Numbered from the stretch's first letter, positions 44,816-57,680 are shown. The stretch is DNA of 64,000 bases from Cycas panzhihuaensis (GCA_023213395.1 CM041465.1:58163741-58227740), one strand, 5' to 3'. Notes: generated from the sequence alone by a model not told the origin. Made by a program: numbers and translations.

Positions 44816-47769
44816 TTGTTGATGGTGCACAGGCAGAGTATTGTTATTGAATGGTCCAATCGTTGGTGTCAAATCATGTTGGCTTGCCCTTAGTGGATTG
44901 GTGACAACCCTGCTGATTAGCCACGAAGGTGCAGATGATTGTTGGAGGATCCCGGTAGCCTTCTGTCTATGTTTGCAAGTATTCTAAGCTCTATCGAGGT
45001 GTGCAGACGAGTATGCAGCCCTGGATACTTCGTTGCAAGTCGTAGATGCTTGTTCGAGCCTGCTAAATTGTCGGATCCTTGTTTGAAGATGCCACTAAGT
45101 TTGTAGTTATATAGAGAGCACAACCACCCATGGAGTGTTTATTTATAGCCCCCGGTGCCTTATAGAAGCCGTTGTAAGTGCCAGTTACCAGAGTAGCATC
45201 CTCCCAGGAGAGTTGCAGTCGGCCTAAAGCAGTCGCAGCGCCCATAAGTCATAACACGGTGAAAAATTATGAGGTATGCTCATTATGTATTCACTTGTTT
45301 TACATTTTAGGGTTTGATTGAATATATTCATTCACCCGTTAATAAATACATTGATTGATTGCTGGTATATTTTAGCCGCCCCTGCATGATATATCAATCG
45401 CCTGCATTGATTGTATTAATCTTCATGGATTATTTTCGCTAGTTTGCATTTATATATGCCATCGCTCGTGTATAATATATGGCCTACATGGAAGATATAT
45501 TCACCCTACGTCGTCGTTCAAATGATTTATTGGTAGCCGTGAATATTGTACTGTGTTGCGCTACCATATATTAATCAATCTCGTTCGCGTGATTATATAT
45601 CAGTCGCCTCTTATTATATTTTTTGCTCTGCGATTAATATGATTAATTTCTTCACCTTTGAATCAGTCGTGATTTTATTTTGTCGCTGGTTGCAGGTTAA
45701 TATTGATGCCCTGTGTGTTTTATTTGCCCGTGATTGATATTTTATGCATTGTCGTCGTCGTTTTCACATTGTTTGCAGCCATGGCATATCAATTATATTC
45801 GATATATTTTGATCGCAGCCATCACAGAATATATATTCAAGTTGCAATTTCATATATGTACTGAAGTCGCCATTTTATCATGTCACCTTGATTTATTTGA
45901 TAAAGTCGTCAATGCTTAATTAAGTCGCCTTTTATTTTTTATAATGTCACTTTGATTTTTAAAGTTGCCACTTTATCATTGTGATAAATAATGTTCGCCA
46001 TTTACTTGAAGTTGCATTAATATGTTTTTGTGCCTTTTGTTAGAGAGATATACAATGGTATATTGATATCAAGAGATGCCCTTTTTTGTGAATTTAATTT
46101 GGCATTTTGATATATATATATGCGTGTATATTCTTTTTGGCAAAGTGGTATAAATATTTTATGAGGCTTCGTTTTGATATGATGGCAACATGAGGCAACT
46201 TGAAATATAGCCATGTGAGTGCCTTGGGTGCACTCTTGGTGACGTATTGGTTGGCGATTTGAGGTGAAGAGAGTGCATTAAGCACGCTTCGTTGGTGGTG
46301 AAGATGGTGATATCAGGCGATCGTATGCTCACTAGTGTGTGCATTACATGGGAGAGTAAGATGGGTTATGATGGTGATTTGTGATGAAGAAAATGCATTA
46401 AGCACGCTTCGGTTATGGGCAAGATATATTGGCTTTGTGCTCCTTAGAATGTGACTTACATGAAGGAGCTTTATGGGTGAATTTAAGGGCATGACAGGGC
46501 GAGAGAGAAGGGCTATGAGGTACTTGTTGCACGTGTGTTACATGGCAAGTTAGTTGGGTGTGTTTGAGGGCGAGTTGGACATGTGTCAAGGCAGTGAAAT
46601 TCACCAATTGACAGGTAGGGCAAGAGATGGACGAGATAGCGCGAAGAAGGGTTTGAGATACCTTAGCTACAATATGAAGCAAACTCTATTACTTTGGTTA
46701 GTGTGACATAGATCATTGCATAAAGTTCATATATATGTGTTTATTCGGTGAAATGAGTGTGTTTATTCAAATATATTTGAGTTCTGTTGCATCGAATGTA
46801 TATGAGGTGATGAAGTTCAGAATTTGTTGTTTGTATGAGTGGTTGTAAGTTATGATGGACCGTTATACTTTGCTAGTTGGACTGATGTTAACATGAGGGT
46901 TTGTGGCCTGGTTTGATGTTGGTTCAACATGTATACATATCTAAACAAGTCTGATGTGGAACCAAGATAAAGTATTTGATGAAATTGAAGTGTGAATGGA
47001 AAGGTCTATGACAAGATGCCTTAAAATTCAGCTTTGCCTTTGTCATGGTATGAAATGAGAGACAATTGTCTCATGTAACCCTCTTAGATTGAGTTGCAGT
47101 TACCATGATGTAGATGTGGAGGTTGGTGCATTATATGAGTTGGCCTCCCGTAGATTTATGGCAAAAGTTGTAGCGGACAGGTATTGGGTACCCTTGTTGA
47201 AGCTATTTGTGACATATTCCCCTTGTTTTGTGTTTAGACCAATCAGAAGCCTTCCATTTGTTCCTTGAGTGCATTGGAGTGCACACATCTTAGACGAAGA
47301 TTGCAATAGCAGGATTGCAAGAGTTTGAAGCCTATGGGGTTGATTAGCTTACAAACAGTGTGATCTGTAGGGGAATGCATTGTGATTAGTCTAGATGTCA
47401 TTTTCAAGAATTGTTGACATATCATGTTGAGTGTCATCTGATTACAGGTTTTATCCTTCATTGCTTCAGTTTTTCAAGTTGTTATTCAGCAGATGTGGAG
47501 GCTTGTTTGCCTAACATTGTGTTTGAGACAGAAGCAAGACCAAGTAGAAGATTGATGATGAGGAACCATTTAATGAAGAGACATGGAGTGCAACCCCATA
47601 TTCCATTGATGGTTGAACACCTGCAGGATGATTGAAGATCAAGGATTAGCATGCTAGTCAAAGCTTGAGATAGACACCAACGTTCTAGCGAGTGAAGATT
47701 CGCAATGGAGAGCTGTATTAAAGTAAAGAACCCGATCGGTTTGCAAGTTGGCAAGACTTGTTGCACAAG
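44816..47769 (+). other. Copia-H non-coding interior
   Basis: No conserved protein motif. Part 45360-46020 is AT-rich with recurring GTCGCC or TCGCC every 30-60 bases followed by T/A-rich spacers. A repeated segment TGCATTAAGCACGCTTCG occurs near 46272 and 46394. Confidence 0.55.
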
Positions 47770-48275
47770 ATATCTAGCAAAAGAAGGATTCAGGTATGAG
47801 GAGACAATTTGCACCAGTCTCTATGTTTATGGTCCGTTTGATCCTTACTTTTAGCAGCTTCATATAGTTGGGTGTCGCATCACATCATATCAACGTTCCT
47901 TAACGGAGACTTGAAGAGAAGATTTACATGGCTCAAGTGGCTCAACCTCTTGGTTTAGTCAAAGGAATATGAGCTGAGTTGTATGGACAAAGTGTCAAGT
48001 GCAGAGAGAGTTGTATGGTCGCAAGGACTTTTGGAGTCAAATCCAAAGAATTAAGCACATACAAGGCATAGCACCATTACATCCAAGAGAAGATCATATT
48101 AGGAAAAATGCAGGTTAAAGTTTGTCCAAGTGGAGATCCACTGGTGGACGTGTTCACCAAGCTCAAACTGAAGATCGCTACATCGACGTTCGTGCATATT
48201 GGGTAAGGTTATCCTTGAGAGGGGATCTATTCCCAAGGATAAACCTTGTTACCCCACATTTACATTAAGAGGGGA
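47770..48275 (+). pseudogene. Copia-H RT/RNase H vestige
   Basis: Scattered across frames: GFRYEETICTS and PVSMFMVRLIL (RT, near 47790-47850), INVP...NGDL-like text near 47890, IYMAQVAQPLGLVKG (47920), and PLVDVFTKLKLKIATS (RNase H end, near 48145). Much RT sequence is missing. Confidence 0.6.
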
Positions 48276-48596
48276 TGTTGGAATATGTGTATACATATCG
48301 ATTAATGTGAAATAGGCCTATTTATGTGCCTAATATATAGGTGGAATATTTTTGATAGTGGTGAGCTGACGGATATAAATGTAATTATATTATGGCACTT
48401 GAGATTTATATATATCAAAGTCCATCCCTATGTACAACATTAGATTGTCAAAAATATGAATAATATTATTATTGTGGGTTTTCACCCATAAGGGTTTCGC
48501 ACGGCAATCTGATGTACCATGTGCATGACTTTCTATTGTGATCTACCTAATGTGAAAGATCATGTCAACTTTTGCTTTTATTTGTGTTTACCAACA
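48276..48596 (+). repeat. Copia-H 3' LTR (321 bp)
   Basis: TGTTGGAATATG after AGAGGGGA to TTACCAACA, then ATCAG. Confidence 0.92.
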
Positions 48597-48601
48597 ATCA
48601 G

Positions 48602-48833
48602 TAATCTCTATAAACTGATTTCAACACCTATTTTGTTTAACTTTTCTATAAAATCCTTTGTTGCTAATAACACTATTAATGAAATTTGGCATTCCAAGTA
48701 TGGGCATATTGTAAACAAAAGGTTGGAATTGTTAAAAAATCTAATATGGTGGATGGACTACCTAAAATGTCCTTTGAATTATTTGTATGTGAAAGTTGTA
48801 TGATAGAAAAAAATCATCGAATTCCTTTTCAAC
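48602..48833 (+). pseudogene. Copia-D GAG-pre-integrase segment
   Basis: Resumes after Copia-H: NLYKLISTPILF, INEIWHSKYGHI, then in a shifted frame CESCMIEKNHRIPFQQSTW. Ends where LINE-1 enters; the next part of the same frame is at 55176. Confidence 0.85.
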
Positions 48834-48852
48834 AAAGCACATGGAGAGCACA

Positions 48853-49404
48853 GAGTTGGGTATTAGGAGCGACGGACCAAAGGCGAAACTGCAGACGCGA
48901 ACGGACTGCGTGTAGGGTTTCGGAGTGGCGGCGACGGGAGGACCTGCGTCGACCGGGACGCAATGGCGTCCTCTGAACGGACGGGGCTGGGCAGTTAGGC
49001 CCCTGCGCAAGACACTAGTGCTCCTTTCAGAGCTATCCTTGAAGGAAAACGGCCCGCTATCAGAGGAACGGGAACGGAGACCTGGGCGTTTCTGCCTGTG
49101 CTCTCTGTGCCTCCTTCTTTGGCTCCATTTGGACCGACTGCTGTGCACTAAAGTGTTAGTTGGGAGGCGAATCGAGTTTGGTGCTGTTCACTGCCTGAGG
49201 GCAGACAGATCTTTGGAGAAGGCCGAGTGGAAAGGGCGCCAAGAACTGTGTGGTGGAGGTGCTTCTCTTGTGGAGCTTCTAGCCAGTGACGCCTTGTTTG
49301 AGACCAAGATTTTGGATACAAAGTTGAAAGCACAGCAGGCTTTAGCCATGGTATGCACATGCTATCTTGTCTAGCATTTCATTGCTATCTTTTGATATTT
49401 AATC
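48853..49404 (+). promoter_or_regulatory. LINE-1 5' UTR, GC-rich
   Basis: About 550 bases, rich in CpG (ACGCGAACGG, GGCGGCGACGGGAGG, CGACCGGGACGC). The complete left end suggests full-length reverse transcription; an internal promoter is expected here by family rule, but no specific element is identified. Confidence 0.6.
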
Positions 49405-50830
49405 ATGGAAATGGATCATACCCTTCAAAACCAGACTCAGATCCCTATTCCGTCCCCGGGGAAATCATACCGGGATGCCTTGAAATCAAACGAAGAGGAA
49501 ACTTTCGACCTAACGCCGGTGGTTATTGATAACAAAGTTAGATTGAAAATTCCTTTAGCCCTTGTGGAAAGAACCGAAAAACTCTGGGAGAACTGCTTGG
49601 TTGGCAGATTCTCGAGACCTAGACCGGGTCTTGAGTCTATCAGAAGTTGGACGAGATCCAAATGGAAAACGGTGGGTTGTGTGGAAACAATTGCCATGCC
49701 CAAGGGTTGTGTGCTGTTCAAATTCTCCTCATATGAAGATATGTCTAACATCCTGCTTAGGGCGCCTTGGATGTTTGGCAGGAAAGCTTTGTCCCTTGAG
49801 AAATGGCACAGGGACTTTGATCCCTCCACCCCCAAGATTAAACAAGCTCCCTTATGGATTCAACTCCTAGGTCTCCCATTACATCACTGGAACCCATAAG
49901 TATTTAAAGGCATAGCGAAGGCGGTGGGCCCTCTTTTAGCTCTTGATTTCGCGACGAAGAATAGGAGTAGGCTCATTAACGCTAGGATCTGTGCTTTAAC
50001 ACACCGACAAACCCCTTCCGACGACATCCGGATGGATTTCTTGGGATGGAAGCCGGGTGCGGTAGTTGATTTATGAAATGGACCATATTAGATGTTCCAC
50101 CTGTAGATTATTGGGGCACCTGCCCCAAAAATGTCCAGGGATTCAGGCCCCACCAGATGAGAACAACAAGGGACCCCCAGAACCAAATCTCCAGGATAAG
50201 AAGGAAAAGGTCCAAGCGGTGGATCCAGAACTTGTAAGACATACGAAGGAAGCTGGGATCCCTTGTGGGAACCTGGGTTTTGACCCTAACGAAGAGGATA
50301 CGCTACTAGAGGAAGGAGAGCAAATCGCTCAGGCTTCCTTGGCCCTGGGTAGCCAGGCTGACGAAATGTGTACAGGGGTCTCCTCCCCCACCGGGATTAC
50401 TGCCAAGACATATTCTATCCACCCTGATGCAGCTAGGGGGAGGGATAAGCAAGAAGCGGGAAGGCTAGGACTATCCCCCTCTACAGAGATTGATGTTGCT
50501 CCTCGTGACCCGGAGAATCTGAGGCAGATGGCAGGGGTAGAGGAGTCAGCGCCCACAATGGAGGTCCTAGGGGAGCCAGTCCCAGCTCCAACTCCACATC
50601 CGGTGTTGACTCAGAAGAAGCAGCCGGATGTGGGTACTGAGAAGAAAGTAGGGAGGCCGCCCCTGAAGCTCCTAAGAGAGAAAGAAACGGCTACCCAAGT
50701 AGACCAAGGTAGCCAGAAAACCCTAAAGGATGCTTTCTCAGAGGGGCCCACCCTTAGATCCAAAGATCACAGCAAAGAGCCTCCAAAAGGAGAGCCCGCT
50801 GAAGTGTGGAAGCAAAGGAAAAAGAGATGA
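49405..50830 (+). pseudogene. LINE-1 ORF1, RNA-binding gag-like protein
   Basis: Starts ATG 49405 (MEMDHTLQNQTQI). The 49405-49899 segment is the plant LINE N-terminal domain (DUF4283-like): VRLKIPLALVERTEKLWENC, GRFSRPRPGLESIRSW, LLRAPWMFGRKALSLEKWH, WIQLLGLPLHHWNP. A TAA at 49897 and a frame change near 50070 break it. From 50066: zinc knuckle CSTCRLLGHLPQKCP, then a Pro/Glu/Gln-rich tail to KQRKKR. ORF1 of this class coats the LINE RNA. The stop overlaps the ORF2 start in ATGA. Confidence 0.88.
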
Positions 50831-53800
50831 AACTAATATCTTGGAACATCAGGGGCCTTAATGCCCCCTTGAAGTAGAGGATTTTAAAGGATATGCGAAA
50901 TAAACATGCTCCGGACCTGATATTCCTACAGGAAACTAAAATGAATAAGGAAAATGGCCAAAGGGTCAAAAACAAAATTTGGAAGACTGCTGATAGCATC
51001 GAGATTGACTATGCCCAAGGAGTGGGGGGCTTAATGGTGCTATGGGATCCGTCGTCTTGGTCGGGAGAACTTTTCCTGGTGGAGGGATCCTTTTTATCGA
51101 TTCGGCTAATCAACAAAAGCAACAACACTTCGTGGATAGCCACAAATGTTTACGCTCCAAATAATCAAGAGGCCAGAAAGAAGCTCTGGGCTAGGCTGTT
51201 GGAGGCCCACAGAGATTGCCAACTACCTTGGATGCTGGCAGGAGACTTCAACTCGGCGCTGGCCCCGGGGGATAAAAGAGGTGGTACTGGTGGATGGACT
51301 TCCAGTATGGGAGATTTTAGTGACTTCCTTCAGCAGGGGGGCCTGGAGGACGTTAAGCTCAGAGGGGCTTCATTTACCTGGTCAAACAAGCGACTGGGGA
51401 ATGACCTAATCCAAATTAAATTGAGTCTTTGGTCAATTTTGATGGTGAGATATTTTAGTGACTTCGCCCTTGAGACGTTACCGAGGATAAGCTCTGACCA
51501 CTCCCCTCTTTTGCTCCATTTTTCGGCTCCAGGTAAGTTCTCTGGGTCCCCCTTTAGGTTTGAGCTAATGTGGCTCCGTCACCCCGATCTTAGGCACAGG
51601 ATCGAGGAATGGTGGCAGATCCAAATCAAAGGCCACGCTATGTACAGATTTTCAAAGAAGCTTGATTGGATCAAAAGACAAATCAAAGCTTGGAATAAGG
51701 AGGTCTTCCAAAACATTCATGAGCAGAAGGACAAAACCATCGACACAGAAGCTATAGAGGATAGGGTTGAGCACTCCGGTAGATCCCCAGAGATAGACAA
51801 GACAGAAAAGGAGCTGGTAGAGAAGTTGGACGAGATTCTCATCAGAGAAGAAATTCTCTAGAGGCAAAAATCCAGGGCTCTTTGGTTGGCAGAAGGGGAC
51901 ATGAACACAAAATTCTTCCACATGACTACAGTTAAGCATAGAGCTAGCAACAGAATCTCCAGCCTCCAGAAGGAGGACGGTTCGGTTGTTAGTTCTTTGG
52001 AGGGTATGAAGGAGTTGGCTAGCGATTACTTTAAGGATCTTTTCACTAAACCCCAGGACGGGGATTTGGACAGTAGAAAAGACTTCTTAAATAACATCCC
52101 CAGGCTGGTGAATGAAACTCAAAATGTGCAACTGACTGCTCCGTTCACCCTGGAGGAAGTCAGGGCGGCCCTCTTTAGCATGAAGAAAGATAAAGCTCCT
52201 GGCCCGGATGGATTCCCTCCAGGCTTTTTCCAAGAATATTGGGATATTATTAAAGGGGATCTAATGGAAGCTTTGCAGGAATTCTACACAAACAAAAAAA
52301 TGCTGCAGGAATGGCAAACCACATTCCTTGTCCTTATTCCTAAGAAAGAAGGAGCGAAAAGGATGGAAGAGTTCCATCCCATTAGTCTCTGCAACGTTAA
52401 ACACAAGATTTTAACCAAGGTCCTGGTCAACAGACTTAAAAGCATCATGCCAAACATTATCTCCCACAACCAGGACGGGTTCCTTCGGGGCAGGCAGATA
52501 TACGATGGTTACATTGTTGTCCATGAAACAATTCACTCTGCTGCCGAAAGGAAGGAGCCAGCAATGCTTATCAAGATCGATCTCACGAAAGCCTTTGATA
52601 GGGTTTCCTGGGATTGCTTGCTCGACTGCCTAGAGGCTTTTGGCTTTGGGGAACCTTGGCGAACCTGGATTAAACTGTGTATTGGGAATCCGCAATTCTC
52701 CGTCATTATTAATGGCTCATCTTCCAGGTTCTTCCCCGGATTCAGGGGATTGAGGCAAGGCGACCCCCTCTCCCCCTTCTTATTCATTACGTTGGCTGAG
52801 CTGCTGGGCAGAACCCTGGAGTCCGCCAGGAGGCTTGGGTCCTTAATCGGGATTAAATCGACGTCGGGGGTGGACAATGTGGTTCACCATCAATTTGTTG
52901 ATGATAATATCCTCCTTGGTAAGGCCTCAGTCAGGGAGGCTTCCAGATTTAAAGACATTCTGGGGCATTTTGAGAAGGCCACGAACCAGAAGATAAGTCT
53001 CAAGAAGAGTAATGTCTTTTTTATAAACACCCCAGGCCACGCCCAAGGCAGGATTAGTATAATTTTAGGAATGGACATAAAGAAGCTTCCCACAATTTAC
53101 CTGGGTTTGCCCCTATTTGTCGGTAAGATGTCCAAAGTTATGTGGAACCCTCTTTTAGATAGAATGCAAAGGAAGTTAGCGGCTGGAAAGGTGCCCTCTT
53201 GAGTTCAGCTGGATAGCTCCAGCTTGTTGCCTCTACTCTCCAGAGCATTCCAGTATTTTGGATGTCCATATTCAGAGTTCCGACGGGCATCTCAGACACT
53301 ATTGAATCAATTCAGAAAAGATTCCTTTGGTCTGGATTAGAAAGTAAAGACAGGATGCACCTGGTGAGTTGGAGCAAAGTATGCACCCCGAAATGGGCTG
53401 GTGGCCTTAATTTGCGTAGGCTCACCCCCTTCAATGTTGCCCTTGGGGCAAAGCTCGGGTGGAGATTGTTCAAAGGCGGGGAGAGACTCTGGGAGAGGAT
53501 CCTCTCTAGAAAATATATTCAGGGAGGCTCCTTTTTGGATAGTAGCGTTTCGTCTGCTGGCTCTACCGTATGGAGGAGCATCCTCAAAGCATGGGCGGCT
53601 ATCAGGGATGGCCTAAAATGGAGACTGGGCGATGGCAATTCCATAAGATTTTGGGATGATGTGTGGTGTTGTGACAAGGCCCTGAAGGAGTTCCCAGATC
53701 TAGTGCCTCTGATGGGCCCTTGTGTTAGGCAATACGGCATCCCGATTAAAGATTACTGGACAGGGAGAGAAGGCAGCAAGAGCTGGAGGAAATTAGAGGA

Positions 53801-55013
53801 TATCCAAGGGACAGGCTACCTACAAGAGGGTTTCACTAAGATCAATAGGATTTTAAGTAAAAATTATATCCCTAGAACTCCGTTGCAGGATTCGATGGTA
53901 TAGCCCTTTAGCTCGTCCGGGGAGTATACAGTGCAACAGGGTTATCAATACTTATGTCTAAAAAGAGGGGACAAGAAAAACCCAATGCTAGAAGGGGTTT
54001 GGAGGCTACCCATCATCCCAAAAATAGCCTTTTTCTGGTGCACCTGCCTCAGGAACAAAATCCTCACTCTGGACAATCTCCAAAGGCAAGGATTTATGTT
54101 GGCCAATAGATGTGTCTTATGCTGCAAGGGGGAGGAATCTATTGATCACATTATCCTAGAGTGCCCTTTCACAAGGGAGATCTGGAGGATGTTGTTCGAT
54201 AAACTTGAAGTGTGCTGGATCTTCTCGCAAAAGACGGCTGACTTGTGGCTGGCATGGCAAAGCCCATTCAAAAGCAATACTCTCAGTCGTATCTGGAAAA
54301 ATTCGCTCCCGATATTGGCGTGGAATATCTGGAAAGAAAGAAATAACAGGGTCTTTCAAGGAAAAGGAAAGGACCAGATGTGTGTTTACAATAGAGTCTG
54401 TTCGGACATAAAAGAAAATGTTGGCAACGTTAAGGAAAAACGTATAACCTTGACAGAAAACAGGATTCTGCTCAAATGGGATATAGATCCTCAAATAGTT
54501 GCTCCTAAACCTAGAAGCACTAGATGGATCCCCCAGTTGGAGCCTTGGTTCAAAATCAATTTTGACGGGGCTGCAAAAGGAAACCCAAGGGAAGCCGGGG
54601 GAGGGGGAATCTGTAGGGACTGTAAAGGCTCCATTATCTGGGCCTTTGCGGACTACTATGAAACCCAGACGAACAACTATGCGGAGATGCATGCTATGCT
54701 TAAAGCCATCGACTTAGCTCGTGAAGGGGGCTTCCAAAGGCTGGTGATTGAGGGGGACTCAGAGGTTGTTTTAAATTCGTTAAAAGGTATGGCACTACCG
54801 GACTGGAAATTTCAGGCTATAATTAATGATGCCAAAGAATTCATTAAGGGTTGGTCGGAGGTCTGTATTAGACACACTCTGAGAGATGGCAATAAAGCAG
54901 CAGACTTTTTGGCAAACTGGGGGGTTAGAAATAAGAGGGGGCAAGTGTGGAGATGCGATTTCCCTAGGGACCTGCTGGCTCTGGTGGAGAAGGATATGAC
55001 TAGTATCAGCTAG
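50827..55013 (+). pseudogene. LINE-1 ORF2: endonuclease, reverse transcriptase, RNase H
   Basis: ATG 50827 (MKLISWNIRGLNAPLK). Endonuclease: FLQETKM, VYAPN, AGDFNSAL, SSDHSPLL (50827-51530). RT: RALWLAEGDMNTKFFH (51874), KDKAPGPDGFPPGFFQ, IKIDLTKAFDRVSW, GLRQGDPLSPFLF, HHQFVDDNIL (52886). Then a Cys/His region CVLCCKGEESIDHIILECPF (54110). C-terminal RNase H: INFDGAAKGNPREAGGGG (54560), NNYAEMHAM, VIEGDSEVV, GNKAADFLAN. Breaks: TAG 50875 (Gln), TAG 51859 (Trp), a frameshift near 53180 with TGA, a stop near 53211, TAG 53901 (Trp). The domain set is otherwise complete. Confidence 0.93.
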
Positions 55014-55168
55014 CCGTGGGGCTTGTCCCGGCCTTCTAGTTCTCTTCGCCTACACCGTGGGGATGTCACGGTCTTTCCTGTCTTGGTATCTTCTTATCTT
55101 CTGATGTACTAGGTTGTGGGATCCTGTTTTCAAACCCACTTTAATTCATTTTAACTTACCAAAAAAAA
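55014..55168 (+). other. LINE-1 3' UTR and poly-A tail
   Basis: About 145 bases after the ORF2 stop, containing two copies of a CCGTGGGG...TGTC.CGG.CTT unit (55013-55033, 55056-55075), ending in an A run at 55160. Confidence 0.8.
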
Positions 55169-55187
55169 AAAGCACATGGAGAGCACA

Positions 55188-57665
55188 AAAAAATGGGAAT
55201 TAATTCATACATATTTGTGTGGCCCAATAACACCAAATTCAATAAATGGAGCCAGGTACTTTCTCACATTCATTGATGATTTCTCTAAAAAAACTTGGGT
55301 TTATTTTCTCTCTAGCAAATCAAAAGCCCAAGATTACTTTAAAGAATTTAAAGCACAGGTTGAACTAGAAAGTGAATATAAGATCAAGATTCTTCATTCA
55401 GATGGAGGAGAAAAATATAATTCAAAAGATTTTTGTCAATTCTATAAAAGAAGTGGGATACAAAAACAACTAACAACTCCATATACACCCCAATCAAATG
55501 GAGTAGCTGAGCGTATGAACAGGACAATTATGGAGATGGCACAAAGCATGATCAGTGAAAAGGCATTGACAAAAACATATTAGGCAGAAGCAGTCAACAC
55601 AGCAATCTATCTTATAAACAGAAGTCCAACACCGGCTCTAAATAATAAACTCTTGAAGAAGCTCGAACAAGCAGAAAACCAAATATAAGTCATCTTAAAA
55701 TTTTTGGAAGCAAAGCTTATGTTCACATCCTAATAAAAAAAGAACAAAGCTAGATGACAAAAGTTTAGAATGCATAATGGTTGGATATAGTAATCAATCC
55801 AAAGCATATAGATGCATAGATCCAAAAACAAATAGGATCTATGTAAGTAGGGATGTAATCTTCGATGAACAGGTGAGTCAAAAAGAAAGGTAAGAATGCA
55901 TACAAATTGAAGGGAGCACACAGATACATACGTCAATCGAAAAAAAATTTAAAATTTCTCCAACAGAGAAGGATACATCAGATAGTAAACTCCAAGAAGA
56001 TAACATCTCAGAACATCTTTAGTTGATTGAAGAAGAGCAAAACATTTCAAAAGAAAAACAAAGTTCATTTCAAAAGGAAACGTTTTTTATCATAAAACCA
56101 GGTCACAGAAACATCAAAGCTTATTATGTTTAGTTGAACCACAAAATTTTTTAGAAGCTTGTGATCATCCATAATGGCAAAAAGGCATGGATGAAGAAAT
56201 GAAGACCATTAAAAGGAATAAAACCTGGGAATTAGTAGATGCTCCTACAAACAAACCCATTGTTGGTTGCAAATGGGTTTACAAAAAGGGAAAATAAGAT
56301 GGCACTGTTGAAAGATATAAGGCAAGACTAGTAGCGAAAGATTATACTCAAACTAAAAGTATAGATTATGAGAAAACCTTTTCACCAATAGCCAAACTAA
56401 TTATTGTACATGCAGTGATAGCTATGGCAGGTCAATACAATTGGAAGATCATACAACTTGATGTAAAAAGTGTTTTTTTGAATGGAGATTTGACTAAAGA
56501 AGCCTGAATGCATCAACCAATGGGATATGTAAAAAGCGGCCAAGAGCATCTTATCTGCAAGCTAAAAAAGGCTCTATATGGACTAAATCAGGCACCCAAA
56601 ACATGGTATGCAAAGTTGGATCAACATCTACATCAAACAAGAGTTCTCAAATATGATTCAAACCCTAGCCTTTATACTAAAACAAATAAAGATAATCAAA
56701 TAACTATCATTGTAGTTTACGTAGATGACATGATAGTTATAGGAGATGATGATGAAACAATCTACCAAGTCAAACACCAAATGAAAGATCAATTTGAAAT
56801 GACAGATATGAGTCTACTTCATTATTATTTGGGTCTTGAGGTAAGCCAGAAAAAAAAAATCTGTTTTTATATCCCAGACACATTATGTGAAAAAGCTTCT
56901 TCAAAAATTCAAAATGGAAGACTGCAATAGCTATGCAACTCCAATAGAAACAAGTTGCATCCTAAATACAGATGATGACAGTCAAACTATAAAAGGAACA
57001 TTGTACAAGCAATTGATAGATAGCCTCATCTATCTCACAACCACAAGACCAAATATTTCATATTCAATAGGAGTTGTATCCAAGTATATGCAACATCCAA
57101 AATTGTCACATTGGAATGCTGCCAAAAGAATCCTCAAATACATTAAAGAAACTCAGACAATGGGTCTCAACTATGTCCAAACCCCAAATATTCAGTAATT
57201 GGGTGTAGGGATTCAGATTAGGCAAGAGACAAACAAGAAAGGAAATCTACCAGAGGGTATTACGTTTCACTTGGGTCTATAGTTATCTCCTGGAGCAGCA
57301 AGAAACAATCTACAGTTGCTTTGTTATCCACTAAATCAAAATATAAAGCAGATGTAAGTGCAACCTGCACAGGAGTATGGATCAAACAGCTCCTCAAAAA
57401 TTTAAAGCTAAAGCCAAAACAACCTACATCCATTTTTTGTGATAACCAAAGTGTTATCAAATTAACACAAAATTCAATGTTCCATGCCATAACCAAACAC
57501 ATTGAAGTTCACCATCACTTCATCAGAAAAAAAGTTCAAAGCAAGAAAATAGATCTATTGTACTGCAACAACAAAGAACAACTTGCTGAAATCTTCACCA
57601 AAGCTCTTTCAAAAGATAAATTTCAATATCTTAGACAACTGTTTGGAGTTGAAAACAAAAGATAA
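55188..57665 (+). pseudogene. Copia-D integrase, RT and RNase H
   Basis: Integrase: WELIHTYLCGPIT (first Asp changed to Tyr), ILHSDGGEKYNSKDF, PYTPQSNGVAERMNRTIME, then TAG at a Trp codon near 55580 (family YWAEA). A frameshifted stretch follows, 55650-56150. RT: TWELVDAPTNKPIVGCKW, VKSVFLNGDL, YGLNQAPKTWYAKL and YVDDMIVIGDD (about 56720, catalytic YVDD present). RNase H: IFCDNQSVIKLTQNSMFHA, HHHFIRKKVQ and LAEIFTKALS to 57665. Breaks near 56509 (TGA), 56850 and 57200. Followed by purine tract TATGAGAGGG and the 3' LTR. Confidence 0.88.
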
Positions 57666-57680
57666 AACATTATGAGAGGG

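Larger units (their letters stand above)
44484..48601 (+). mobile_element. Copia-H, target duplication ATCAG, mostly non-coding
   Basis: LTRs 44489-44803 and 48276-48596, with ATCAG at 44484-44488 and 48597-48601. Primer site after the 5' LTR and purine tract AAGAGGGGA before the 3' LTR. The 4.1 kb element has about 2.8 kb of interior without recognisable coding and only a short decayed RT/RNase H piece. LTRs differ by roughly one base in ten over the first 40. A non-autonomous, LARD-like derivative is the likely explanation. Confidence 0.93.
48834..55187 (+). mobile_element. LINE-1, full-length L1-type element, 19 bp target duplication
   Basis: Non-LTR retrotransposon 48853-55168 within the Copia-D integrase, flanked by a 19-base duplication AAAGCACATGGAGAGCACA (48834-48852 and 55169-55187), with a poly-A tail just before the right copy. 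Contains a GC-rich 5' UTR, ORF1, ORF2 and a short 3' UTR. Its GC content is clearly higher than that of the surrounding Copia DNA. Confidence 0.96.

Noticed and set aside
45546-45737. Small hydrophobic open frames in Copia-H interior
   Set aside because: AT-rich chance frames with no start context or homology.
49437-49835. 132-residue minus-strand frame inside LINE-1
   Set aside because: Exact antisense shadow of ORF1; GC-rich coding DNA gives long reverse frames.
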